Position numbers and translations under genes: made by a program. DNA of 47,221 nucleotides. Source: Enterobacter kobei (lineage in GTDB: Bacteria > Pseudomonadota > Gammaproteobacteria > Enterobacterales > Enterobacteriaceae). The notes beneath the pieces were generated by a model, which was not told the DNA's origin, made no database searches, and saw only the letters and a program-made list of their open reading frames with translations. How positions within the stretch are numbered: the stretch's first letter is position 1; the number at the start of each line of letters is the position of its first letter. Positions 36,895 through 44,741 of the stretch are shown in pieces. The stretch is from NCBI RefSeq assembly GCF_001729765.1, contig NZ_CP017182.1, forward strand, positions 1 to 47,221. Direction: 5' to 3'.

Positions 36895-37077
36895 TAGAAC
36901 TGGTCACATTGATGCCAGACTTTTTCGTGCCGCATGTATGGCACACTGAATTTGATTAAGACCTGCTGAAATGAAACCGGAGTGCTTCAGCTACAGAAAC
37001 TGACCAAATCGTATACCCCAAGCAAGATCTGAATACCATCCGAACAATATCTCTTTTAGGTATACCTGATAAAGACC

Positions 37078-37142
37078 ATGATACAAAGTCTCAATAGGGT
37101 TCAATTTAACTCTATTGACAACAAAAATCCGCAATGTATCAT
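37078..37142. promoter_or_regulatory. Inverted repeats before the serine recombinase, candidate res site
   Basis: ATGATACA (37078-37085) is mirrored by TGTATCAT (37135-37142), and inside them CAATAGGGTT/AACTCTATTG forms an inverted pair (37092-37116) with one mismatch. Serine resolvases commonly bind such palindromic subsites directly upstream of their gene, which also overlap the promoter. Confidence 0.45.
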
Positions 37143-37178
37143 ATGGGTATCAAATTAATACTTAAAAGAGAATTCATA

Positions 37179-37793
37179 ATGAATGTCCGTATCTACTGCC
37201 GAGCATCTACTGAAAGCCAGCATGCCGACCGTGCATTGGTAAGTCTGCGCGAATTTGCGCATAGCAAAAAATGGCAGGTAGCCGGAGAATACATTGAAAA
37301 TGCCAGTGGTGCTAAGCTGGAGCGTGTGGAACTGATGCATCTCCTTGAGGAAGCACAACCCGGCGATCTGCTTCTCATCGAATCGATTGACCGTCTCAGC
37401 CGCCTTAAACATGAAGAATGGGCTGAACTCAAAGCTACGCTGAACAGTAAAGGGCTGGTGATAGTATCAATGGACTTACCGACCAGTTGGCAGATGGTTG
37501 AAATGTCCGGCAACGACCTTACCAGCGGCATTCTTCGGGCAGTCAATGCTATGCTGATCGATATCCTTGCGACAATGGCACGACAAGATTATGAAACCCG
37601 CCGTAAACGCCAGGCACAGGGGATCGAGAGAGCAAAACAGGCAGGTTTGTATACGGGAAAAGAGAAAGATATGGAAGCCCGTGAAGTGGTACGTGAAATG
37701 TTGGCACAGAACGTTAAACCAGCTCACATAATGAAAGCTGCTGATATCAGTCGTGCAACGTTCTACCGGATCAAAAAGGAATTGGTAATCTAG
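37179..37793 (+). CDS. Serine recombinase (resolvase/invertase family)
   Basis: 204 residues from the ATG at 37179; a longer in-frame start upstream is not needed. The catalytic N-terminus reads MNVRIYCRASTESQ with the nucleophile Ser10, followed by LLLIESIDRLSR with the active-site Arg motif. The long E-helix region (LIDILATMARQDYETRRKRQAQGIERAK) and a C-terminal helix-turn-helix (KPAHIMKAADISRATFYRIKKEL) complete the small resolvase/invertase layout. No Tn3-type transposase accompanies it, so it may resolve plasmid dimers or be a transposon remnant. Confidence 0.9.
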   Translation: MNVRIYCRASTESQHADRALVSLREFAHSKKWQVAGEYIENASGAKLERVELMHLLEEAQPGDLLLIESIDRLSRLKHEEWAELKATLNSKGLVIVSMDLPTSWQMVEMSGNDLTSGILRAVNAMLIDILATMARQDYETRRKRQAQGIERAKQAGLYTGKEKDMEAREVVREMLAQNVKPAHIMKAADISRATFYRIKKELVI

Positions 37794-38064
37794 TTCAAAA
37801 TAAGTGTATTAGCTCGAAGTGACAGTTACCGTAGACAAAGTACAATCAAATCTGACTGTCCGCTCTGAGCAAATAGCAGACTGTTACCATGTGCAACTGA
37901 ATATTTTGCCACTAACATTACATCCCTATTGCGAACCCTGGATCTGATATCTTTAAAACAACAATATACTCCACTTTATAAATCGTAACTCAAGAGATTA
38001 CTTTGCAGCCAGAACACTCAAGACTTTATCTTCGTCCTGTAAGCGCATTAGATACCTCGCCCAT

Positions 38065-38383
38065 GGTGATGCTGCCAACTTACTGATTTAGTGTATGATG
38101 GTGTTTTTGAGGTGCTCCAGTGGCTTCTGTTTCTATCAGCTGTCCCTCCTGTTCAGCTACTGACGGGGTGGTGCGTAACGGCAAAAGCACTGCCGGACAT
38201 CAGCGCTATCTCTGCTCTCACTGCCGTAAAACATGGCAACTGCAGTTCACTTACACCGCTTCTCAACCCGGTACGCACCAGAAAATCATTGATATGGCCA
38301 TGAATGGCGTTGGATGCCGGGCAACCGCCCGCATTATGGGCGTTGGCCTCAACACGATTTTCCGCCATTTAAAAAACTCAGGC
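38065..38383 (+). mobile_element. IS1 fragment (left 319 bp), cut by the IS66-family element
   Basis: Begins with the same GGTGATGCTGCCAACTTACT terminus as the complete IS1 at 30544 and looks identical to it through AAAACTCAGGC, where the IS66-family terminus starts. It retains most of insA. The remaining right part of IS1 is absent on the far side of the IS66 element, so the DNA between was lost. The preceding gap 37794-38064 contains no gene. Confidence 0.95.
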
Positions 38384-38464
38384 GTAAGCGTCGTCTCAGC
38401 ACCGTCTGGCAGATCCTGATATTCCTGAGAGGATAGTGGACACCAAATATGGTGGACGCTATCC

Positions 38465-38868
38465 ATGAAATCATTAACCGCAGTGCGTAAAAAAAGCCCT
38501 AATTATCCCGTTGAGTTCAAAATCAAAATGGTTGAACTCTCGCATCGACCAGAGATCTCCGTAGCGCAACTCGCTCGTGAGCATGGGATCAACGATAATT
38601 TGCTGTTCAAGTGGCGCCAGTACTGGCGCGAAGGAAAACTACGTCCTCCTTCAACAACAGAAAACAACGTGCCTGAGCTGCTCCCGATAACACTTGATAC
38701 CGAAGATGTTGTCCCTGCAACCTCCCCCGGTCACAACCTGTAGCTGCTGCGGCACCTGAATCACTCAATATCAGCTGTGAAGTGACGTTCCGGCACGGAT
38801 CACTCCGTCTGAATGGTGCCATCAGCGAAAATATCCTGAACCTGCTGATACGGGAGCTCAAACGTTGA
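38465..38868 (+). pseudogene. tnpA: IS66-family TnpA, frameshifted near its middle
   Basis: The first 92 codons encode the IS3/IS66-type helix-turn-helix (KIKMVELSHRPEISVAQLAREHG) and stop at 38743. The family C-terminus (NISCEVTFRHGSLRLNGAISENI) continues in another frame to 38868. The full span of 404 nt is one base short of a 134-codon gene, so a single-base deletion is likely. A programmed shift cannot be excluded. Confidence 0.8.
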
Positions 38869-39212
38869 TCCCATTACCATCAGGGACAAAGATCTGGCTG
38901 GTCGCTGGCATCACCGATATGAGAAACGGCTTCAACGGCCTGGCGGCAAAGGTGCAGACGACGCTGAAAGACGATCCGATGTCAGGTCACGTTTTTATCT
39001 TCCGTGGGCGTAATGGCAGTCAGGTAAAGCTCCTCTGGTCTACCGGCGATGGACTGTGTCTGCTGACCAAACGGCTGGAGCGCGGCCGCTTCGCCTGGCC
39101 GTCAGCCCGGGATGGCAAAGTGTTCCTCACACCGGCACAGCTGGCGATGCTCCTTGAAGGTATCGACTGGCGGCAGCCTAAAAGACTGCTTACGTCACTG
39201 ACTATGTTGTAG
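38865..39212 (+). CDS. tnpB: IS66-family TnpB accessory protein
   Basis: 115 residues, starting with TTG in a TTGA overlap with the tnpA stop, a typical coupled start in this family. Contains the family core (GTKIWLVAGITDMRNGFNGLA and the motif GHVFIFRGRNGSQVKLLWSTGDG). Required for IS66 transposition; molecular role is not established. Confidence 0.92.
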   Translation: MIPLPSGTKIWLVAGITDMRNGFNGLAAKVQTTLKDDPMSGHVFIFRGRNGSQVKLLWSTGDGLCLLTKRLERGRFAWPSARDGKVFLTPAQLAMLLEGIDWRQPKRLLTSLTML

Positions 39213-39260
39213 GCCTCTTTATCCTGGTCGACGCTGAATGAGCCTGGTAATATACCCGGT

Positions 39261-40799
39261 ATGAACAGCTTACTTCCTGACGATATCGATGAACTGGAAC
39301 GTCTCCTTGCCGAACAGGAGGCGCTGAACCGTGCCCTTCTGGAAAAGCTGAACGAGCGTGAACGCGAAATAGATCACCTGCAGGCGCAACTGGATAAGCT
39401 GCGCCGGATGAACTTCGGCAGCCGCTCCGAAAAAGTCTCCCGCCGTATCGCGCAGATGGAAGCCGACCTTAAGCAGTTGCAGAAAGAAAGCGATACCCTT
39501 ACCGGCCGGGTGGATGACCCGGCCGTGCAGCGCCCGCTGCGGCAGACCCGTACCCGCAAACCGTTCCCTGAATCACTTCCCCGTGACGAAAAACGGCTGC
39601 TGCCGGCAGCGTCATGCTGCCCGGAATGTGGTGGTGCGCTGAGTTACCTGGGTGAAGATGCCGCCGAACAGCTGGAGCTGATGCGCAGCGCCTTCCGGGT
39701 TATCCGGACAGTACGTGAAAAGCATGCCTGTACTCAGTGCGATGCCATCGTGCAGGCCCCCGCGCCTTCACGTCCCATCGAGCGGGGTATCGCCGGACCG
39801 GGGCTGCTGGCCCGCGTGCTGAGTTCAAAGTATGCAGAACATACCCCGCTGTACCGGCAGTCAGAAATATACAGCCGCCAGGGTGTGGAGCTGAGCCGCT
39901 CACTGCTGTCGGGCTGGGTGGATGCATGCTGCCGGCTGCTGTCACCGCTGGAAGAGGCGCTTCAGGGCTATGTCCTGACCGACGGTAAACTCCATGCCGA
40001 TGACACCCCGGTCCAGGTGCTGCTGCCGGGCAATAAGAAGACGAAGACCGGGCGGTTGTGGACGTATGTTCGTGATGACCGCAACGCTGGATCAGCAGTC
40101 GCGCCGGCGGTGTGGTTCGCTTACAGCCCGGACAGAAAAGGCATCCACCCTCAGACCCATCTTGCAGGGTTCAGTGGTGTGCTGCAGGCCGATGCGTACG
40201 CCGGGTTCAACGAGCTGTACCGCGATGGCCAGATAACGGAAGCCGCCTGCTGGGCTCACGCCCGCCGTAAAATCCACGATGTGCACGTCCGCACACCGTC
40301 GGCGCTGACGGATGAAGCCCTGAAGCGTATCGGCGAGCTGTATGCCGTTGAAGCGGAGATAAGGGGAATGCCGGCGAAGCGACGCCTTGCAGAACGTCAG
40401 CAAAAAGCTAAACCGCGGCTGAAATCCCTGGAAAGCTGGCTGCGTGAAAAGGTGAAAACGCTGTCGCGACACTCAGAACTGGCGAAAGCGTTCACGTACG
40501 TACTGAACCAGTGGCCGGCGCTGGCTTACTATACTGACGACGGCTGGGCCGAGGCAGATAACAACATAGCTGAGAATGCGCTACGGATGGTCAGCCTGGG
40601 CCGCAAAAACTACCTGTTCTTCGGTTCGGATCATGGAGGAGAGCGGGGAGCGCTGCTGTACAGCCTGATCGGGACATGCAAACTGAACGGAGTGGAGCCA
40701 GAAAGCTACCTCCGTCACGTCCTTAACGTCATAGCGGACTGGCCGATAAACCGGGTCAGCGAACTACTCCCCTGGCGCGTAGCACTGCCAACTGAATAA
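39261..40799 (+). CDS. tnpC: IS66-family TnpC transposase
   Basis: 512 residues with an N-terminal leucine-rich coiled coil, a zinc-binding region (CCPECGG, HACTQCDA), and a DDE catalytic core (HADDTPVQVL, QADAYAGFNELY, WAEADNNIAENALR with the final Glu). The C-terminal segment ends with LLPWRVALPTE. Intact. The fragment at 42851-43291 encodes a close relative of its last 147 or so residues. Confidence 0.95.
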   Translation: MNSLLPDDIDELERLLAEQEALNRALLEKLNEREREIDHLQAQLDKLRRMNFGSRSEKVSRRIAQMEADLKQLQKESDTLTGRVDDPAVQRPLRQTRTRKPFPESLPRDEKRLLPAASCCPECGGALSYLGEDAAEQLELMRSAFRVIRTVREKHACTQCDAIVQAPAPSRPIERGIAGPGLLARVLSSKYAEHTPLYRQSEIYSRQGVELSRSLLSGWVDACCRLLSPLEEALQGYVLTDGKLHADDTPVQVLLPGNKKTKTGRLWTYVRDDRNAGSAVAPAVWFAYSPDRKGIHPQTHLAGFSGVLQADAYAGFNELYRDGQITEAACWAHARRKIHDVHVRTPSALTDEALKRIGELYAVEAEIRGMPAKRRLAERQQKAKPRLKSLESWLREKVKTLSRHSELAKAFTYVLNQWPALAYYTDDGWAEADNNIAENALRMVSLGRKNYLFFGSDHGGERGALLYSLIGTCKLNGVEPESYLRHVLNVIADWPINRVSELLPWRVALPTE

Positions 40800-40835
40800 C
40801 ACATCCCGTCAATACGGTTCTCGCTGCACGCTTAC

Positions 40836-40862
40836 TAAAGTTATGTGAGTGATGACCGATAA
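40836..40862 (+). promoter_or_regulatory. Sigma-28 (FliA) flagellar promoter for the chemoreceptor
   Basis: TAAAGTTA - 11 bp - ACCGATAA differs from the enterobacterial FliA consensus (TAAAGTTT - N11 - GCCGATAA) at two positions. Its first base directly follows the last base of the IS66 element. The start codon of the chemoreceptor is 40 bp further. Confidence 0.85.
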
Positions 40863-40901
40863 GGATATCTGTCTGAGGAAAACTATCTCCAGGGAGAAAA
40901 T

Positions 40902-42467
40902 ATGTTCTTGCATAACGTAAAGATTCGCTCGAAATTATTTATCGCGTTTGGTTTGTTTGTTGTACTGATGATGGTGAGTTCGGGCCTTTCGCTGTTGAGT
41001 CTGGATCGTAGTAACAGTGGGATGCAGAACATCATTACCACTGACTATCCGATTACGGTAAAAGCCAATCTGCTCATTGATAATTTTCAGGAGATTGTCA
41101 GTACTCAACAATTGATGTTATTGGATGAGGAAGGTAAATGGACTCAGGCGTCCCAGAAAAAGCTCGATACCATCAGCCAGCAAATTTCTGCTCTGCTGGA
41201 TGCGCTGAGTGCAGCGCCTCTCAATGATGCATCCAAAAAAATTATTGCGGAAATCCGCGATGTGCGTGAGCAGTATGTGGCTTCCCGATTCCGCATTCTG
41301 CAGGCGCTGCAGAATCACGATCGCTCTGGTGCGATGCACGAGATGATGACCCGCACAGTGAATGTGCAGCAGGCTTATAAAGCAAAAGTGCAGGAATTGA
41401 TCGCCATTGAAGATGCCAAGATGCAGAAGGCGGGCGCTCAGGTGGAATACGATTTCCACACCAATCGCGCACTGTTGATTACTCTGGCGCTGATAAGCAT
41501 TGCTGCCGGTTGTGTGATGGGTTGGTATATTGTGCGCTCAATTACCCGACCCCTTAACGAAGCCGTACAGTTTGCCGAGGCGATTGCGCAAGGCGATCTC
41601 ACTCGCAACATCAGTATGGAACAAAAGGATGAGACCGGTGTGCTGCTGCAAGCGCTGATGGCAATGAAAACCCGACTGTTAGAGATTGTCGAGAAAGTGC
41701 AAAACGGCTCCGAGAATATCTCTGCTGCGGCGGCACAGATTGTCGCGGGTAATCAGGATTTGGCTGCGCGTACCGAAGAACAGGCAAGCTCGGTAGAACA
41801 GACCGCAGCGTCGATGGAACAAATTACTGCGACAGTCAAAACGACGGCAGACCATACCCATGAAGCGACGAAGCTGTCTACCGGAGCGGCGACGGTCGTG
41901 AAAAACAACGGTGAGATGATGAATCAGGTGACGCAGAAAATACGCGTGATTAATGAAACCTCTAACCGTATGTCAGAAATTATCAACCTGATAGATTCGA
42001 TTGCTTTTCAAACCAATATTTTGGCGCTGAATGCGGCTGTCGAAGCAGCGCGCGCTGGTGAGCACGGGCGTGGTTTTGCGGTAGTTGCCGGAGAAGTGCG
42101 TCAACTGGCGCAAAAAAGCGCATCGTCTGCCAGCGAGATCCGCAATCTGATTGAAGACTCCACCAGTCAAACCCGGGAAGGGCTGGCGTTGGTTGAAAAA
42201 GCCAACGCGTTGATCAATGGAATGGTCACTAACGTTGAAGATATGGATGTGATATTACGGGAAATCGCTCAGGCCAGCCGCGAGCAGACGGACGGTATTT
42301 CGCAGATTAACAGTGCGATTGGCCTGATCGACACCACCACGCAACAGAACTCCTGTCTGGTAGAAGAGTCCGTTGCGGCAGCGGCGTCATTAAACGAACA
42401 GGCATTACACTTAAAAGAGATGATCAAAGTGTTCCGCGTGCGTAAAGAAGACGCGCAGCCTGCTTAA
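40902..42467 (+). CDS. Methyl-accepting chemotaxis protein
   Basis: 521-residue transmembrane chemoreceptor. TM1 about 11-33, periplasmic helical ligand domain 34-188 (4HB/Tar-like fold, [17 protein letters not shown]), TM2 189-211, HAMP 212-264, signalling hairpin with the highly conserved tip [34 protein letters not shown] (about 367-400). The C-terminus (RKEDAQPA) lacks the NWETF tether for CheR/CheB. The ligand is unknown. GGGAG lies before the start. It overlaps the convergent yqjI fragment by 4 bases. It has its own FliA promoter, so it comes from a flagellated host. Confidence 0.95.
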   Translation: MFLHNVKIRSKLFIAFGLFVVLMMVSSGLSLLSLDRSNSGMQNIITTDYPITVKANLLIDNFQEIVSTQQLMLLDEEGKWTQASQKKLDTISQQISALLDALSAAPLNDASKKIIAEIRDVREQYVASRFRILQALQNHDRSGAMHEMMTRTVNVQQAYKAKVQELIAIEDAKMQKAGAQVEYDFHTNRALLITLALISIAAGCVMGWYIVRSITRPLNEAVQFAEAIAQGDLTRNISMEQKDETGVLLQALMAMKTRLLEIVEKVQNGSENISAAAAQIVAGNQDLAARTEEQASSVEQTAASMEQITATVKTTADHTHEATKLSTGAATVVKNNGEMMNQVTQKIRVINETSNRMSEIINLIDSIAFQTNILALNAAVEAARAGEHGRGFAVVAGEVRQLAQKSASSASEIRNLIEDSTSQTREGLALVEKANALINGMVTNVEDMDVILREIAQASREQTDGISQINSAIGLIDTTTQQNSCLVEESVAAAASLNEQALHLKEMIKVFRVRKEDAQPA

Positions 42468-42813
42468 TCAAGCTGGGTGATGTCCAGCGATGCGCGATCG
42501 ATAATACCGATGATCTTCTTGATTTGCGCTTCGCTGGTGTCACTGTGATTGACCCGCAGATCCAGCACGGCTTTAAAATTCTCCAGTGCTCTTTTCATCT
42601 GTGGATTCTTGCGTAATTCAAAGCCGACACTGCGTGCTTTAATACGTTCGTGGATATGTTCCAGATGTTCCTGGTTCTCTTCCAGCCATTGCAGGCCTTG
42701 CTCCGTGATTGTTATTTGCTTACGTCCACCTTCCTCGTCACGGATAGCAATAAGCGACTGATCCTGCAAGAAATCCAGTGTCGGATAAATCACGCCCGGG
42801 CTTGGGGTGTAAT
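42464..42813 (-). pseudogene. yqjI: YqjI (PadR-family regulator), 5' part lost at IS66
   Basis: The last ~116 codons match the C-terminal half of E. coli YqjI: YTPSPGVIYPTLDFLQDQSL, then IKARSVGFELRKNPQMKRAL, ending [12 protein letters not shown]. The His-rich N-terminus and the start of the winged helix are missing; the open frame runs straight into the IS66 terminus at 42814. In enterobacteria yqjI is a chromosomal gene beside a chemoreceptor gene (aer in E. coli), so this is captured chromosomal DNA. Confidence 0.92.
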
Positions 42814-43291
42814 GTAAGCGTCCAGCGAGAACCGTATTGACGGGGATGCGTTATTCAATTGGCAGTGCTACGCGCCAGGGGAGTAGTTCGCTGACCCGGT
42901 TTATCGGCCAGTCCGCTATGACGTTAAGGACGTGACGGAGGTAGCTTTCTGGATCCACGCCATTCAGTTTGCACGTCCCGATCAGGCTGTACAGCAGCGC
43001 TCCTCGCTCACCACCGTGGTCAGAGCCGAAGAACAGCCAGTTTTTACGCCCCAGACTGACCAGCCGTAGCGCATTTTCAGCGATGTTGTTATCGGCTTCG
43101 GCCCAGCCATCTTCCGCATAGTACGTCAGTGCCGGCCACTGGTTCAGGGCGTACGTGAACGCTTTCGCCAGCTCCGAGTGTCGCGACAGCGTTTTCATCT
43201 TTTCACGCAGCCAGCTTTCCAGGGCTTTCAACTGTGGTTTAGCTTTTTGCTGACGTTCAGCAAGGCGTTGCTCCGCCGGCATTCCCCTTAT
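42814..43291 (-). mobile_element. IS66-family remnant, inverted relative to the complete copy
   Basis: Starts with the terminus GTAAGCGTCCAGCGAGAACC, one base different over 20 from the right end of the complete element, and carries the last ~146 codons of tnpC on the minus strand (42851-43291), with scattered amino-acid differences from the full copy (for example ALPIE for ALPTE). The match to the full tnpC stops at 43291. With 38384-40835 it frames the chemoreceptor/yqjI segment as an inverted pair. Confidence 0.92.
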
Positions 43292-43295
43292 ATGG

Positions 43296-43414
43296 CAGGT
43301 GAAAGTGCGAAGTGATTATGTGATTATCAGCGCCGAAAACATCTTAAGGGTTTTCACCTGTAACGAATTGCATGGCTTCAGGACACCCCCTCCCCGGATG
43401 GTGTCCTTTTTTTT
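43296..43414 (+). ncRNA. Possible structured RNA or leader with a strong terminator
   Basis: CAGGTGAAA (43296-43304) pairs perfectly with TTTCACCTG (43352-43360). The terminator GGACACC...GGTGTCC (43381-43406) then ends in eight T. No promoter was confirmed and no protein frame fits. It may be the 3' end of a transcript cut by the IS66 deletion at 43291. The terminator itself is convincing; the RNA is not. Confidence 0.4.
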
Positions 43415-43879
43415 AGCGCCCCTTCACGTGGTCGATAGCGAACTGCAGCGTGTCCCAGTTAAAACCGATGCCTGCATCGTGGCTGTGGTCGCAGATACGC
43501 ATGGCTTCTGCAATTTCCTCCTCCGACAGACTGCCATCGAGCGACAGAAAATCATCTTCCAGCCAGAACGTCCCCATACACAGTGCATCCGGTGGGTACT
43601 GCTTCAGCCTGGCGATGAGCCCTGCCACCGTCACATCATCACGACATGCAGGACGCGGCGGCAGGACGCGATCGGCGATGTCGTTCCAGCACCAGTCATC
43701 GCACTCCGGTACGGGTTCCAGCAGGGTCTGTAATTCCACGCCCGGCAGCAGGGAGAGCTGCTCCAGAACCTCCCCAGAGAAAGTCGCTCTCCGCTGGCAT
43801 CTTCACTCCCCAGGTAATGGTGATTGATATAGACGGCAAACTCGCCGTTATCGGGTTCAATACAGGTCAGTCTGAACAT
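43413..43879 (-). pseudogene. Plasmid hypothetical protein split by an apparent frameshift
   Basis: Two overlapping frames read as one protein of about 155 residues. The first begins at 43879 (MFRLTCIEPDNGEFAVYINHHYLGSEDASGE); the second continues near 43785 with SGEVLEQLSLLPGVELQTLLEP and ends FAIDHVKGR. The span of 467 nt is not a multiple of three, so one base is missing or two are extra. The protein is acidic and unrecognised, without signal or membrane segment. If the shift is a sequencing error the gene is intact. Confidence 0.55.
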
Positions 43880-44127
43880 GGTTGTGTCCTCAGCATCCGG
43901 CACCCTCTTGCGCCGTGCCGCCACAAAAACACGGCGTAAAGCGGAGGACGCCAGGGCGACGCCGAAGCCGCAGCGCAAGCCCTTCACGGGCTGAATGCAC
44001 CGTGCAGGGTGAGGACGGAGACAACGTGAACCCTTGCGACCGCAGCGGCCGGGTTAGCGTGAAGGCACGGCGGGTAATTTTTTACGGGAGATATAAAGCG
44101 GAGGAAAAATTTCACATTAAATTAAAA
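43880..44127. other. GC-rich non-coding stretch before the small-RNA promoter
   Basis: No gene supported. Contains short hairpin-forming segments (for example AAGCCCTTCACGGGCTGAA near 43978) and, near its end, TCACATT (about 44112) which pairs with AATGTGA of the following palindrome. Confidence 0.35.
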
Positions 44128-44160
44128 TGTGATTTACATCACAAAACAATACATTATAAT
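44128..44160 (+). promoter_or_regulatory. Near-consensus sigma-70 promoter inside a CRP-like palindrome
   Basis: TGTGA-TTTACA-TCACA (44128-44143) has both conserved half-sites of the CRP (cAMP receptor) box. A -35 TTTACA (44133-44138), 16-bp spacer and a perfect -10 TATAAT (44155-44160) overlap it. A CRP dimer there would cover the -35, so it is more likely to repress than activate. Overlap with an adjacent inverted TCACATT (44112-44118) gives two possible pairings. Confidence 0.7.
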
Positions 44161-44165
44161 CGCCG

Positions 44166-44222
44166 AAAAATTAAGCGTTTAGTTTTGACGGCAGGGATAA
44201 GATGTCACCCTGCCGTTTTTTT
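44166..44222 (+). ncRNA. Candidate small RNA of about 57 nt
   Basis: Expected start 6-7 nt after the TATAAT at 44155-44160. The transcript would have a short A/U-rich 5' part, then the stem CGGCAGGG (44189-44196) / CCCTGCCG (44208-44215) with an 11-nt loop, and seven T (44216-44222), a classic terminator. There is no credible open frame between promoter and terminator. It runs convergent to the parM operon, whose last gene ends at 44244, so it could also act on that transcript. Existence is inferred from signals only. Confidence 0.6.
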
Positions 44223-44243
44223 CTGAAGTGTACGGGACCGGAT

Positions 44244-44447
44244 TTAACGCGCAGGAGCTGCACCAATACGTCTCAGCGCATCCTCTACTTCACGCAGCCC
44301 AAAAATATCTTCCGGCGGCTGCTCTTTTCCGGACAGGCTACATACCGTAAAGACGGCATTTGATGCGGATAATCTCTCGCGGAACAACGCCTGCAGTGCC
44401 ACAACGACCAGCGTACGTTCGTCTCCTGTCAGTTCTTCAAGCTGCAT
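44244..44447 (-). CDS. Small hypothetical protein at the end of the parM operon
   Basis: 67 residues, acidic N-terminus (MQLEELTGDERTLVVVALQALFRERL), mostly helical by eye. Ribosome site GAAGGAAA precedes the ATG. It follows the membrane-protein gene by 15 bp and is likely cotranscribed with parM and the adaptor gene. Unrecognised. Confidence 0.6.
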   Translation of the reverse strand: MQLEELTGDERTLVVVALQALFRERLSASNAVFTVCSLSGKEQPPEDIFGLREVEDALRRIGAAPAR

Positions 44448-44462
44448 ACTGTTTCCTTCAGG

Positions 44463-44738
44463 TTAATGTTCATATTCATCCCCGCCCCTCTGGTTATTTC
44501 TCGTCAAACGCCAGGAGAACCCGAGGCCGATCAGTGAGGCATAGCAGACCTGCATCGCGATTGTCACCGGCAGTGAGATGTTATCAACCAGAACGCCGGG
44601 AACCACGACGGCCACGCCTGCCAGTATCATTCCCCTGCCGGTCTTTTTGACCCGTTCCGGCCACTGAGATTCAGGCACGTTCCGGGCGCGCAGAAAGTTA
44701 TGAATGCACTGCTCTGCTTTTTGTTTAATCACTGACAT
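44463..44738 (-). CDS. Hypothetical membrane protein in the parM operon
   Basis: 91 residues with two hydrophobic segments (GMILAGVAVVVPGVLV, about 36-51, and LPVTIAMQVCYASLIGLGFSW, about 56-76), between basic ends. It starts 4 bp after the adaptor gene, so it is in the same operon. Unrecognised; a membrane anchor or stability function is only a guess. Confidence 0.65.
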   Translation of the reverse strand: MSVIKQKAEQCIHNFLRARNVPESQWPERVKKTGRGMILAGVAVVVPGVLVDNISLPVTIAMQVCYASLIGLGFSWRLTRNNQRGGDEYEH

Positions 44739-44741
44739 GCT

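Larger units (their letters stand above)
38384..40835 (+). mobile_element. IS66-family insertion sequence (2452 bp)
   Basis: Left terminus GTAAGCGTCGTCTCAGCACC and right terminus complementary to GTAAGCGTGCAGCGAGAACC form the imperfect inverted repeats of IS66 elements. Inside are tnpA, tnpB and tnpC in the usual order. The 8-bp flanks differ (ACTCAGGC left, TAAAGTTA right), so there is no target duplication. An inverted remnant of a closely related element is at 42814-43291. Confidence 0.93.

Noticed and set aside
38065..38383. A second complete IS1
   Set aside because: Only the left 319 bp remain; insB and the right terminus are absent.
40836..43291. A functional composite transposon of two IS66 copies
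   Set aside because: The right copy is only a 478-bp remnant, neither end shows a target duplication, and yqjI is cut.
43882..44226. 114-codon frame covering the small-RNA region
   Set aside because: Runs through the promoter, CRP-like palindrome and terminator, and is very basic with no ribosome site.
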